Positions 7,540 to 16,584 of a stretch of 64,000 nucleotides of DNA are shown here, piece after piece (position 1 is the stretch's first letter; the number at the start of each line of letters is the position of its first letter). Under the pieces are notes generated by a model. It did not search any database, was not told where the DNA came from, and saw only the letters and a list, made by a program, of their open reading frames with translations. A program made the translations under genes and the position numbers. Origin of the DNA: CBDBND01 sp965262665. GTDB taxonomy: Bacteria > Pseudomonadota > Alphaproteobacteria > Rhodospirillales > Rhodospirillaceae. The DNA lies in the NCBI GenBank assembly GCA_965262665.1, contig CBDHFR010000004.1, forward strand, positions 3,720,001 through 3,784,000. The letters run 5' to 3'.

Positions 7540-8594
7540 TAGAGCAGATTCAATTTAGTCCCGATCATATCCGGCGGCGGCGAAGTAGTTTTCGCATTCG
7601 GTTGAGGTGAAGGCGTCGATGGCGTCGGCAATGGCGTCCCACAGGTCGTCGACGGTTCTGGCGGCGGCCTTTCTCAGGAGCGCCTTGAGTTTGGCGAAGG
7701 CCATCTCGATCGGGTTGTAGTCGGGACTGTAGGGCGGCAGATACAGCAGGGTTGCGCCGGCGGCTTCGATGGCCTGGCGGATGCCAGCGACCTTGTGGGC
7801 GGGCAGGTTGGCCATGACGACGCTGTCTCCGGGGTCGAGTTCGGGTACCAGGACCTGTTCCACATAGGCCTTGAAGGCAGCCCCATGCATCGGCCCGTCG
7901 AGGAGCATCGGGGCCGCCAGGCCCCGGAGAGGCGCAAGCCGGCGGTCAACGTGGTGGTCTTCCAATGGCCATGGGGTATGGCGGCCCGGCACCGTTCGCC
8001 TTTGCGCGACCATCCCCGCAGCCGCGCCATCTTCATCGACGCGCCGGTCTCGTCGATGAAGATCAGCCGTTCCGGAGCGAGCCCTGCCTGGCCTTCGAAC
8101 CAGAGCCGGCGCCGCGCGAGCACGTCCGGGCGCCGCCGCTCCGCTGCATGGCCGGTTTTTTTTGTGCGTCAGCCCGCGCTTGGCGAAGAAGTGCCAGACC
8201 GTCGACGGGCACACCCGAACCCCGTGCGACGCCGCCAGCTTCTCGCCAATCTCGGCCAGCGTCATAGCCTTGGTCTGCGCCACCAGAGCCAGGATAAAGG
8301 CCTCATGCGCATCCAGCTTCGAGCCAGGCGGTTGGCCCCCTGGCGGTCGGGCTCGATCGAGCCCGTCTCGCGCCAGCGCCGGCGCCAGTGGCTCGCCGTC
8401 GCTGGCGCGACACGAAAACGCGCCGCGGCCCCCCGTGCAGACAGACCCCCAGTGACCGCCTCGACGACCCGCCGGCGAAGATCATTCCCGTAACAATGCC
8501 CCATGTCTGACTCCCAAATCGCCTCGGGATATAGAATCATGGAGTGGGACGCTTGGGAATCCCCTTCGATTCACAATTCAGTCAAACCGCTCTA
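7540..8594 (-). mobile_element. Nearly full-length IS630-type element
   Basis: A 1.05-kb element bounded by TA at 7540-7541 and 8593-8594. The ends read TAGAGCAGATTCAATTTAGT on one side and, as complement, TAGAGCGGTTTGACTGAATT on the other, giving imperfect inverted repeats. It carries a leftward transposase broken into several frames. Fragments of the same element are at 908-1102, 1214-1387, about 56830-56860 and 60632-61313. It splits a sugar-transporter gene. Confidence 0.9.
7555..8540 (-). pseudogene. IS630-type transposase, frameshifted, with catalytic Asp replaced
   Basis: The N-terminal helix-turn-helix part (MGHCYGNDLRRRVVEAVTGG) is in one frame. The reading then changes frame near 8335, near a run of eight T on the plus strand at 8156-8163, and again near 7920. 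The catalytic segments are FIDETGASM (first Asp), VVMANLPAHK (where VVMDNLPAHK is expected, so the second Asp is Ala) and DYNPIEMAF (Glu). One frame change at the A-run could be programmed, as known for some IS630 members, but the others and the Asp-to-Ala change indicate an inactive enzyme. Confidence 0.8.
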
Positions 8595-8596
8595 GA

Positions 8597-9114
8597 GAGG
8601 CATGGCCTCTCTACCTATTTGGGTGCGGCTTGGTAAGCGGTGGCCCAAACAAACTCTTTTTATGGTTGCCATTCTCGGCTACGGCGCTGGCTCCCTCCTG
8701 TGGCTGACCGTGCGACCGGACTGGCCCACACCCTTTATGATTGCTCCATCGATCATGACCGGGGTCTTCCACATCGGCATCATACTCATGGGTATGGCCA
8801 TGCTCCTGGACACCATTGAATGGGATGCCCGCCGCACTGGGCTACGCCGCGAAGGCATATACATCGGCCTGTTTACGTTTATGGAAAAGGTCTCCTATGC
8901 CTTAGGACCCCTGATCATCGGCATCTTGTTATCGGCCATGGGCTACGTTGCAAGTACCGAGGAGGAGATCGTGCAATCCCCCTCTACCATACGCGCCATT
9001 TACATCGGCATGGGCGTAATTCCGGCGGCTGTAAGCGTGGTCACCATACCTTTGATCCGCTTGTATGATCTAACCGAAGACAAGTTAAACAGCGTCAATG
9101 GATTATCAGATTAA
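8597..9114 (+). pseudogene. GPH-type MFS sugar transporter, C-terminal part
   Basis: About 170 residues with four to five membrane helices continue the transporter interrupted at 7539. The stretch SLPIWVRLGKRWPKQTLFMV corresponds to the mid-late cytoplasmic loop of GPH symporters, and DTIEWDARRTGLRREGIYIG to the later conserved loop. It has no start of its own with an evident ribosome binding site and is best read as the orphaned half of the IS-split gene. Confidence 0.8.
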
Positions 9115-9225
9115 GGCAATACATCCTCTGAAACGCAGTCTGGATCAAGCGCCTGACGGCGATAGCATCCAGGAATCCAAAAGACCTCGTCATTCTTTGT
9201 CTAGTAAAGTTGCAGGCGGAGTTGA

Positions 9226-10485
9226 TTACTTCCATGCGCCGAATAACCACCAGCGTTCGCCGCGATAACCGCCGAGCTCGCTGAGCTTGCGGCCGGTGCC
9301 GACCTGGTGTTTTAAGTCTTTGGTCTCGTGGCGGTGGCGGGTGACGATGGTCGACCAGGGCTGGAAGCGGCCTGGTTCAATGTCCGCTTCAGTGCCGGCG
9401 TCGAACAGCTTGTCCTGCGTGAAGCCAGCATCCGCCATGGCCTGGACCATGTCGGTGCGGTGCAGCTTGGGCCAGAAGGGCTCGTTGTTGTAGTAGGCGT
9501 CCCAGTCGCGCATGAAACGCTCGAACACCGGCGTGCTTGAATCGTAATTGGGCTGTTCCAGATGGAGCATTATGCCGCCAGGTGATAAGAGCTCGTGCAT
9601 GTGCTTGAGGCCGTCGCGCACGGTCGGCGTTGATGTCTCGTGCCAAAACATTACCGAGGTGATGAGGTCAACGCTCCCTGGTTCCAGATCCACGGTTTCG
9701 GCGGCGCCCTGGACGAAGCGGATATTGGCATAACCCATGTCTTGTGCCCGGGCGTGGCCGTAGCGCAGCAGTGGACCAGCCGCATCAACCACGATCACTT
9801 CCGCATCGGGATAGACCGCCGCCAGAGGCAGGGTGTTGCCGCCGATGCCACCACCGATATCGACAATGCGCTTAGGCGAGAAGTCTGGAAACTGGGCTCG
9901 AATGTAATTGGCCATGGCCCGGCCGCCGCCGTCGCCCTTCGCACCAAAGCTGGCGCCACCGATGGGGAACAGGCTGACTTCGTAAGTAGCCGCCGCTGTC
10001 ACGTCACCGTCGGTGATCGTTTCGTAATAACTGCCCGGCATGAGGTGGTTGTCGACGTGCGCTTGGTAAGCAGGGATGGGCAGGTCCGGGTCCAGCGAAA
10101 GGGTATTGCGGCCTTCATTCAGTTTCTGGACGTCCGTTGTCAGGCGGTCCAGTCGCCGGAGAGCGATCTCACGGCTTGCCTGCTGGCTATTTTCCTGAGT
10201 GTTGCGTCTCAGCGCCGCCCACTGTTGATAATAGACATCGCGGAGCATGGCCTTGCGCACTTCCACCGCCGTTTCCGGTTCGCGGCCGTGTTCTTTTGCG
10301 AAGGCGGGCTTGACCCGGTTTTCATAAGCCACGCGCACACCGGGTGACAGCGTCCGTCCGATGTGCACGTTCAAGCTAGTTATGTAGTTGAGTCGGGCCG
10401 TTTCGTCGTGGTCGGTCTTGGGAAACACCGCATGACCGTCGGCACGGTCGAAAGTCGGCGGCAATGTTCCGGGGACGGCGGTCAT
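9226..10485 (-). CDS. SAM-dependent class I methyltransferase
   Basis: The 419-residue protein has an N-terminal region of about 190 residues without a family I recognise and then a Rossmann methyltransferase domain: RIVDIGGGIGGNTLPLA (motif I), AEVIVVDAAGP (motif II), and LLSPGGIMLHLEQPNYD after motif IV. The ATG at 10485 is five bases after the upstream PepSY stop, so it is the last gene of the PepSY/YcnI operon. The substrate cannot be told; the C-terminal Trp/Tyr-rich tail (GGYRGERWWLFGAWK) is distinctive. A role modifying a small metal-binding or redox molecule is only a guess from context. Confidence 0.75.
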   Translation of the reverse strand: MTAVPGTLPPTFDRADGHAVFPKTDHDETARLNYITSLNVHIGRTLSPGVRVAYENRVKPAFAKEHGREPETAVEVRKAMLRDVYYQQWAALRRNTQENSQQASREIALRRLDRLTTDVQKLNEGRNTLSLDPDLPIPAYQAHVDNHLMPGSYYETITDGDVTAAATYEVSLFPIGGASFGAKGDGGGRAMANYIRAQFPDFSPKRIVDIGGGIGGNTLPLAAVYPDAEVIVVDAAGPLLRYGHARAQDMGYANIRFVQGAAETVDLEPGSVDLITSVMFWHETSTPTVRDGLKHMHELLSPGGIMLHLEQPNYDSSTPVFERFMRDWDAYYNNEPFWPKLHRTDMVQAMADAGFTQDKLFDAGTEADIEPGRFQPWSTIVTRHRHETKDLKHQVGTGRKLSELGGYRGERWWLFGAWK

Positions 10486-10490
10486 GATGT

Positions 10491-11621
10491 CTATTCTGCC
10501 GGTTCGCCCGACAGATCGCCACCTGTATCGGCGTTTCTTTTGCGTCGCGCCCACAGCCAGAAACCGGTGATGAACAGCACGGGGAAAGCAAAACCGGCGA
10601 TAAACACCAGCCAGCGGCCCGGTAAGCCAAGGATCGAGCCGTTGTGAATGGTACCGGAGAAGTCACTGGCGAGCGCATCGACGATGTGCTGCCGGGTCGG
10701 CACCGAGCGGTCCAGCACGGCACCGGAATATTGATCGACAAACACCGTGGTCGACGTGGCCATTGAGGTTTGCCCAGGTGGCAGCAGGCGGATCATATAA
10801 AACCCGCGTGGTCCAAAGGCCTGCAAGGCAAGGTTGACCCATTGACCCGGCACCGTAGCTCGGCCCACTTCAGTCGCTTCGCCCAAAGTAATGCGGCTGC
10901 CGTCTTCAGAGGGCGTTGACGTGCGCGGCCGCTGTGCCATGGGCGGATCGCCAAGCATCACACTGAGCACTGCCTTTGTCGGTTCGGGCCAGATTAAAGG
11001 GAGAGCCGTAAGCGAACAGATGAACAGGACGATGAATCCATAAGCACCAAACACATTATGAAGATCGCGCAGCAACCGAGGTGTATTGCTCCCCGCTTTT
11101 ACTGTGAGCGCCCGTTTCCAACCTCCTATAGAGGGCCACCACAACACCAGCCCGCCAATAAGACTAAAGACAAGTATTAGGGCGATTCCGCCAACAACGG
11201 CTTCACCTACAGGTCCTGCCAACAGTTCGCCGTGAAAAAGATGTACCGCAACCAGCCAAGTTTGTTCCGGTCGACTCCCGAGGACTTGTCCCGTGTAGGG
11301 ATTAAGAAAGACCTGAGTTCTTGCTCCGCCGCGCGGCGCCATCATGGCATAAGCGGAGGTCTCCGGATTGTCATCTTCCCGCAACAAGAACAGAAGGTTC
11401 TTGTCGGGGTGCGCCGCCGTGGCCACTGCCGCGAGATCGGCAAAGGGCAAAAGCTCTTCGCCTGGGTCCACGCGATGCAGTCCGGGATTTAAGGCGGTAT
11501 CTAAGGTTTGTTCAAAAACAATGATGGACCCGGACAATCCAATAAGTCCTATGAGCAGGCCGAGCAGGAGTCCGATCCAACGGTGGCCGATCAACCAGAC
11601 GGTGCGTGTACGTGGGCTCAT
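10491..11621 (-). CDS. PepSY-associated transmembrane protein (PiuB-like), copy 1
   Basis: The 376-residue inner-membrane protein begins RTRTVWLIGHRWIGLLLGLL, the N-terminal helix with the conserved His of PepSY-TM proteins. A periplasmic PepSY-like region follows, with VFLNPYTGQVLG, then helices carrying further conserved His (VHLFHGELL, LLRDLHNVFGAYGF, GTIHNGSILGL) and a basic C-terminal tail. Such proteins are linked to siderophore-iron reduction or metal handling, and the paired His suggest heme or metal ligands. It is 41 bases after a close relative of the same type, a likely tandem duplication. Confidence 0.85.
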   Translation of the reverse strand: MSPRTRTVWLIGHRWIGLLLGLLIGLIGLSGSIIVFEQTLDTALNPGLHRVDPGEELLPFADLAAVATAAHPDKNLLFLLREDDNPETSAYAMMAPRGGARTQVFLNPYTGQVLGSRPEQTWLVAVHLFHGELLAGPVGEAVVGGIALILVFSLIGGLVLWWPSIGGWKRALTVKAGSNTPRLLRDLHNVFGAYGFIVLFICSLTALPLIWPEPTKAVLSVMLGDPPMAQRPRTSTPSEDGSRITLGEATEVGRATVPGQWVNLALQAFGPRGFYMIRLLPPGQTSMATSTTVFVDQYSGAVLDRSVPTRQHIVDALASDFSGTIHNGSILGLPGRWLVFIAGFAFPVLFITGFWLWARRKRNADTGGDLSGEPAE

Positions 11622-11662
11622 TACTCGGCGGCCTGTTCCATAGAAGTTTCAGATGTAGAGCG

Positions 11663-12811
11663 TTAGCCCGGGAAGGTCCGCATCCACCAGGTTGCCAAAC
11701 CTGACACAAACAAAACCGCAAAACCGAGACCGGCAATGAACATCAAGAGCCGCCCCACGTCACCGGCGACAGCACCCGAGTGCAGGGTGATGACAAAATC
11801 CGCTGAGATCATGCGTGTGGGCGTCAGTGCCGCAGGAGAAGACACGCGGAGAATGTCACCCGAGTAGCGGTTGACGAACACAGTCGTCATCTGAGGTGTC
11901 TCCGTTTCCCCCGGCGGCCACAAACGAACCATATAGAACGGCGCAGGACCCAATGGCCTGAGTGTAAACCCCACCCATTGGCCGGGCACCGTTTCCTGTG
12001 CCGCGTCGATGGCCGCTTGCCAGGAAATGTTGGGCGGTAACGTGGCTAGCGCCGCTGTTCCCTGGGGCGGACCGGCCCGCGGTGATCCACTTTGTGCCGG
12101 CCCGCTTTGTGCAGGACCTCCGGCTTGTTGCGGCCCACCAGCCTGCGCCGGACCCGCCTGAGGTGTGGTTAGCTTCCAGACAATGGGTGGCACTGTTACG
12201 GCTGAGAGAAAGAGAAACAAGAACAGATAGGCACCCCCGGCGTTGTGCAGATCGCGCAGCATGATCCGTGGCCGCGCCCGGAAGTTTATTTTAAGACTGC
12301 GCAGCCACGCGCCCTTATTGGGCCACCACACCACCAGGCCCATCACGCACATCAGGGCCATGATAATGGACAGCACGCCGATGATGTCTTCGCCGACGGA
12401 ACCTAAGGCGAGATCGCCATGCAGGCGGCGGATCAAAGCCATGGATGACAAACCGGACCGTACGCCCAACACTTCAGCTGTATAAGGATTAACGAACACC
12501 TGGACTTCTTCGCTGGTGTTCCCTTGAAGGGTGACCACCACAGGGCGCGCCGGTAAGTCGTCCATGCGGGTCAAGTATCCCGGCTGCAGATGATCCGGGC
12601 CGGCAGCTGCCGCGGCTGCGATAATCTGATCGTAGGGCAGGTACGCACCCCCCTGTTCAACATTGAACAGGTCCGGGTTCAGCAGGGTGTCAAGTTTGTC
12701 TTCGTAGATCAGCAGCGAACCGGTCACACCGATAAGCACCACCAGGACACCCAAGATGATTCCTGTCCAGCGGTGAACGCTCACCCATAGGGATCGTGTG
12801 CGGGGAGTCAT
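11663..12811 (-). CDS. PepSY-associated transmembrane protein (PiuB-like), copy 2
   Basis: The 382-residue relative of the next gene shares the same layout: N-terminal helix SLWVSVHRWTGIILGVLVVL with conserved His, VFVNPYTAEVLGVRSG in the PepSY region, RRLHGDLALG and LRDLHNAGGAYLFLFLF in later helices, and ITLHSGAVAGDVGRLLMF near the end. A periplasmic loop at about residues 215-250 is a Pro/Gly/Ala/Gln-rich run of imperfect AQ-G-GP units that is absent from copy 1. It is the fourth gene of the leftward operon, 22 bases after the YcnI-like gene. Confidence 0.85.
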   Translation of the reverse strand: MTPRTRSLWVSVHRWTGIILGVLVVLIGVTGSLLIYEDKLDTLLNPDLFNVEQGGAYLPYDQIIAAAAAAGPDHLQPGYLTRMDDLPARPVVVTLQGNTSEEVQVFVNPYTAEVLGVRSGLSSMALIRRLHGDLALGSVGEDIIGVLSIIMALMCVMGLVVWWPNKGAWLRSLKINFRARPRIMLRDLHNAGGAYLFLFLFLSAVTVPPIVWKLTTPQAGPAQAGGPQQAGGPAQSGPAQSGSPRAGPPQGTAALATLPPNISWQAAIDAAQETVPGQWVGFTLRPLGPAPFYMVRLWPPGETETPQMTTVFVNRYSGDILRVSSPAALTPTRMISADFVITLHSGAVAGDVGRLLMFIAGLGFAVLFVSGLATWWMRTFPG

Positions 12812-12833
12812 TGCAGGCCTGTGAGCTTAATAT

Positions 12834-13388
12834 TTACCGGGCTTGCGCTTCCTGGCTAGGCTCCGGACGCGGTTGTGCGGGCACTGTGCGCACGAAAGGA
12901 GCCGGATATTTATAAGATCCCCAGGTTCGACCTTCTTCGGGAATGTCCACCCATCTGTTTTCACCTTCAACACATTCTTGAATGGTGCGGAAGTACAAGA
13001 ACTTACCTTCTTCCCGCGGCATGAGGGCGAGGAGATTGAAGCGGTCAAATTCAAGATCGCCGATGTTGCCTTCGGACCAAATGATTTCGTCAACGGATTC
13101 CGTGTAAGTCACGCCTTCGGATGTGACCGGTGGGTCCATCTTGCGCATGTTCATGCTCATCTCCCAGCCGGCTTTGATCTCCGGGCGGACCATGAAAATT
13201 TCATCGGGGATACGGATACGGACGGCATTGGTCGGGCTTCCAGCGCAGCCGTGGGGAATACCGATTTGCACAAAATGCCAGCCGCCAGCCGGCGCGTTCT
13301 TGTCGACGCTGAGGGCGTGGCCCCAAGCAGTTCCGGACAGGGTGAGTCCCGTTGCCAAGGCGACAGCGGTGAATAGGCGATGGGTCAT
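12834..13388 (-). CDS. YcnI-like (DUF1775) periplasmic protein
   Basis: The 184-residue protein has a signal peptide ending near TLSGTAWG, after which the mature chain would begin with His (HALSVDKNAP). An N-terminal His is the copper ligand in YcnI proteins. The domain pattern continues with FVQIGIPHGCAGSPTNAVRI and PEIKAGWEMSM, as in DUF1775. Members bind copper at the cell surface or periplasm. The tail is Pro/Glu/Gln-rich. It lies between PepSY genes, which points to metal handling by the whole operon. Confidence 0.8.
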   Translation of the reverse strand: MTHRLFTAVALATGLTLSGTAWGHALSVDKNAPAGGWHFVQIGIPHGCAGSPTNAVRIRIPDEIFMVRPEIKAGWEMSMNMRKMDPPVTSEGVTYTESVDEIIWSEGNIGDLEFDRFNLLALMPREEGKFLYFRTIQECVEGENRWVDIPEEGRTWGSYKYPAPFVRTVPAQPRPEPSQEAQAR

Positions 13389-13436
13389 GATGATCCTCCT
13401 GAGATCAGAAGTGGGAATTTTATCGCGCTGCCTGTT

Positions 13437-14993
13437 CTACATCCACTTGCATTTCCACCAGGCGATAGGCCCGGTGATGGCCAGGATGATGGCGAGGATG
13501 GCGACGATGTCGTTCACCCAGATGAATTCGCCGTGGATGATGTTGCCGGTGTGGATATCAGCGAGGAACAGGTACCACGTCGTACCTTCAAGGGGTGGGT
13601 AAGCAATGCCCGACGCTTCAAACGCATTGGTCTCTAGGGAGCCAACGGAAATGGAGCGGGAGTTTTTCAGATACCACGTGTCGCCACGCCGTGTCGCGTC
13701 GGTGATGGCGAGAAAATCCGCCGGCATTTCGACAAACGTCCACTCTTCTTCATCAAACTTGCGGTAGCCATTGCCTTTCGAGCCGACGCCGACGAACACG
13801 AAATCCCCTTCGCGGAACAGATTGATATTGCCGGCATCGGTGCCGAGGGTCGCCGGCAAGCTTTGATCGGTCGACCAGGAGCGTCCGCCGTCACGGGAGT
13901 TGAGCACGCCGTAGCGGGTGGCGACGGACCAACGGTTGGGATCGCCGGGATAGGCGACCACGTGAGTGATCTCGCCATTGAGTTCTTTGAACTGATAAAT
14001 GGGGGGCAGGCTTTCCCGCTCCAGAGGCACGTCCTTGGCCACGTCTCTCAACCATTGGATATGGTCGACGGCGACGCCGGTAATGCTGAGGTAGAGAATC
14101 GGTACGATCGCCAGAATGCCGATGACCGGACCGTGAGAGCGGTAGAGCCAGCGCAAAATCTGCTGACGTTTCTTCAGCTGCCCTTTGGGACTTTGATTGC
14201 GCCATGACCGCGGCAGCCACCAGAACATCAACCCGGTGAGCGCCAGCACACCTATGGCAATGCCGCCGTAATCGTTGATCCAGATGGACCAGGGTTGGGG
14301 CAGGGTGCCTTCGCCCACGTGCAAGTCGAACAGGAACCGGTACAAGGAGACGGTTTCCGGCAAACCATCAACATGCACTTCATCCACATCGATCCAGGTC
14401 ACTTCATCGGGCACGCGGGTGTCAAAGCGGAAAAGCCGGCCGTGATGCACGGAGCCCACAAGTTCCGTCGGTGTACTGCCGTGACCTAATGCGGTGACCT
14501 TGTTGCCGTCGAGCGCGAAAGGCTCGGCGATATCGGCGCTACTGGAAATCGTCCATATGCCATCGTCAGTGGCGAGATAAATACCTTCGAGCCCGTGATG
14601 GTTGGCGGAGACAAAGCGGAATACCTGTGGCCGGCCACTTATGCCGGCGAAGGGAATCTCGGTCCAGGTTTCACCGGTGTCTTCCGTCAACCACAGACCC
14701 CGTTCCGAAGCACTGATCCAACGGTCCGGGTTGGTCTGGTCCACTTCGATGTGGCGGATGATGGTGCCGTTGACCAGACGGTCGATGCGTGCCGAGGTCA
14801 CCCATTCCGGCACGGTCCATTGGTGGGTCCAGCGCCATTCGTCGTGATCCAGAATCCAACCAGTGATCCCCAACGCGGACAGCCACAACAGTGCTGTGAG
14901 CCCAGCCCATTTGTGCACCAGACGCACAATGGGGAACGCGTGCGAGGCGGATTTAATTTTGACCGGGGTGGTGTCAGCAGTGACGTCGACCAT
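13437..14993 (-). CDS. PepSY-type membrane protein with Asp-box (BNR-like) periplasmic repeats
   Basis: The 518-residue protein starts with a PepSY-TM helix (about 24-48, including VHKWAGLTALLWLSALGITG). A periplasmic region at about 55-215 carries the Asp-box TEDTGETW (103-110). Two helices follow at about 238-262 and 290-313, then a second periplasmic region at about 320-480 with the Asp-box SRDGGRSW (366-373), and a last helix near 490-512. Asp-boxes mark beta-propeller or sialidase-like blades. Two half-propellers inserted between PepSY helices is an unusual layout. It is 11 bases after the aldo/keto reductase stop and heads the PepSY block. Confidence 0.75.
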   Translation of the reverse strand: MVDVTADTTPVKIKSASHAFPIVRLVHKWAGLTALLWLSALGITGWILDHDEWRWTHQWTVPEWVTSARIDRLVNGTIIRHIEVDQTNPDRWISASERGLWLTEDTGETWTEIPFAGISGRPQVFRFVSANHHGLEGIYLATDDGIWTISSSADIAEPFALDGNKVTALGHGSTPTELVGSVHHGRLFRFDTRVPDEVTWIDVDEVHVDGLPETVSLYRFLFDLHVGEGTLPQPWSIWINDYGGIAIGVLALTGLMFWWLPRSWRNQSPKGQLKKRQQILRWLYRSHGPVIGILAIVPILYLSITGVAVDHIQWLRDVAKDVPLERESLPPIYQFKELNGEITHVVAYPGDPNRWSVATRYGVLNSRDGGRSWSTDQSLPATLGTDAGNINLFREGDFVFVGVGSKGNGYRKFDEEEWTFVEMPADFLAITDATRRGDTWYLKNSRSISVGSLETNAFEASGIAYPPLEGTTWYLFLADIHTGNIIHGEFIWVNDIVAILAIILAITGPIAWWKCKWM

Positions 14994-15004
14994 AGCCGCG
15001 GAGC

Positions 15005-16006
15005 TTACAGGTTTACGCTGCTCATGGCACGTTCCGGATAGCGGGTCCCAGAGACAGCGTCCGCTGGGCTGGCCGCTTCAATCGCCACCAGGTCATCGTC
15101 CGAAAGGCTGACAAAGACGGCACTTAAGTTTTCTTCCAGCCGATCGATTTTGCGGGTGCCGGGAATGGGCACGATGGTGTCCCCCTGTGCCAGTACCCAG
15201 GCGATGGCCAGTTGCGCCACGGTGCAGTCCTTGGCCTTGGCGATTTCGGCTAGCTTGTCCACTAGGGTTTTGTTGGCATCGAAATGTTCCGGTGTGAAGC
15301 GCGGCATGAACGAGCGCGTGTCGCCATCGGCCACAGCGTCTTCGGCCTTATTGAACACACCGGTGAGAAAGCCACGGCTCAACGGGGAGTAAGGCACGAA
15401 ACCAATGCCCAGTTCGGCACAGGCGGGCAGCACCTCCGGTTCGACGTCGCGGCTCCACAGAGAATACTCCGTCTGCACAGCGGCAATGGGATGGACCGCG
15501 TGGCCTTTACGGATGTTGCCGGCACCGGCTTCGCTCAAACCCAAATAGCGGACTTTACCCTCTTGCACCAATTCGGCCATGGCACCAACCGTGTCTTCAA
15601 TGGGTACGGTCGGATCGACCCGGTGGGCGTAATACAAGTCGATCACATCCACGTCCAAACGCTTGAGACTTACTTCACAGGCCGCCTTGAGATAGGCCGG
15701 GCTGCAGTTGGGTGGCGTGACCCCGCCACCGTCGGCCAGGCGCAGACCAAATTTGGTCGCCAGAACCACAGAGTCCCGCCGGCCTTTAACCGCTTTGCCC
15801 AGAAGTTCTTCGTTATGGCCGTTGCCATACAATTCAGCGGTGTCGAAAAACGTCACTCCCAAGTCGATGGCATTTTGAATGGTCTTGATGGACGCTGCGT
15901 CGTCGTTGCCGCTGCCGTAGAACACGGACATACCCATGCAGCCAAGTCCAACAGCAGAGACCTCCAAGCCAGATGTGCCAAGTTTACGGCGGGGAAGGGC
16001 GCTCAT
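15005..16006 (-). CDS. Aldo/keto reductase
   Basis: The 333-residue protein has the AKR tetrad in view: Asp and Tyr in TFFDTAELYG, Lys in VVLATKFG and His in DLYYAHRVDP. The end region with IVPIPGTRKIDRLEENL gives the NADP-binding site. It resembles the bacterial YakC/AKR13-type enzymes that reduce aldehydes and ketones in the cytoplasm. It is first in the leftward run ending with the methyltransferase, 11 bases upstream of the Asp-box PepSY gene. A broken paralogue lies just upstream, so it was probably one of a tandem pair. Substrate unknown. Confidence 0.9.
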   Translation of the reverse strand: MSALPRRKLGTSGLEVSAVGLGCMGMSVFYGSGNDDAASIKTIQNAIDLGVTFFDTAELYGNGHNEELLGKAVKGRRDSVVLATKFGLRLADGGGVTPPNCSPAYLKAACEVSLKRLDVDVIDLYYAHRVDPTVPIEDTVGAMAELVQEGKVRYLGLSEAGAGNIRKGHAVHPIAAVQTEYSLWSRDVEPEVLPACAELGIGFVPYSPLSRGFLTGVFNKAEDAVADGDTRSFMPRFTPEHFDANKTLVDKLAEIAKAKDCTVAQLAIAWVLAQGDTIVPIPGTRKIDRLEENLSAVFVSLSDDDLVAIEAASPADAVSGTRYPERAMSSVNL

Positions 16007-16015
16007 GAACGTCTC

Positions 16016-16567
16016 CTATTTGCTGATACGTGATGCGCCGGGTACTCGGGGACCGGCCACGGCATTCGGCGGGCATGCCTGCTCAATCAAAGTGATGTCT
16101 TCATCGGATAGATGAACGTCTACAACGCCGACGCTTTCGTCAACCCGGCTGATGGCTCGGGTGCCGACAATAGGCACAATGTCGTTTCCTTGAGCCATCA
16201 CCCAAGCCAGGGTCAACTGGGCGACAGTGCAGTTTTTTGTCGCCGCGATGCCGGAAGGGCATCTACTAATACCAGCGGTCATTGAGATTGATTCTTTTTT
16301 AGGGATTCCCCACGGCGCAATGATGTGATTCATAGAAAGCCGGCTTTAAATGGAGGATTTGATGTCGGCGAAGATCCCGTTGCGAACGGACTATGACGCC
16401 ATAGAGTTCAGCTGTGTCGAACAGGGTCACGCCACAATCCATGGCATGGGAGAGGGTCTTGAGCGACTGATCGTCGTCCTTCGGGCCATAGCCATGGACA
16501 TGCCCATGCAGCCCAGTCCGAGAGCGGAGACTTCCAATCCCCTGGCACCGAGTGTTCTCTGTTGCAT
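16016..16567 (-). pseudogene. Second aldo/keto reductase, broken
   Basis: The N-terminus reads MQQRTLGARGLEVSALGLGC, then a frameshift precedes YGPKDDDQSLKTLSHAMDCG and TLFDTAELYG. After that the reading is lost for about 100 bases and the middle of the gene (about 200 residues) is missing. The C-terminal end resumes as KNCTVAQLTLAWVMAQGND through the NADP-binding IVPIVGTRAISRVDE and ends 9 bases before the intact reductase. An IS630-type terminus sits at the deletion point, so loss after an insertion is the likely cause. Confidence 0.8.
16267..16294. mobile_element. Terminal remnant of a second IS630-type element
   Basis: The bases CTAATACCAGCGGTCATTGA and a few more closely match the complement of the element end at about 61613-61637 (CTAATACCAACGGTCATTGA). 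Only the tip of the element remains, inside the broken aldo/keto reductase. This is a different IS630-type element from the one at 7540-8594. Confidence 0.65.
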
Positions 16568-16584
16568 GACGGCGAGTGTAGCGC

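Noticed and set aside
7540..8594. Several long open frames on both strands inside the IS630 copy
   Set aside because: They are shadow frames caused by high GC content and overlap the broken transposase.
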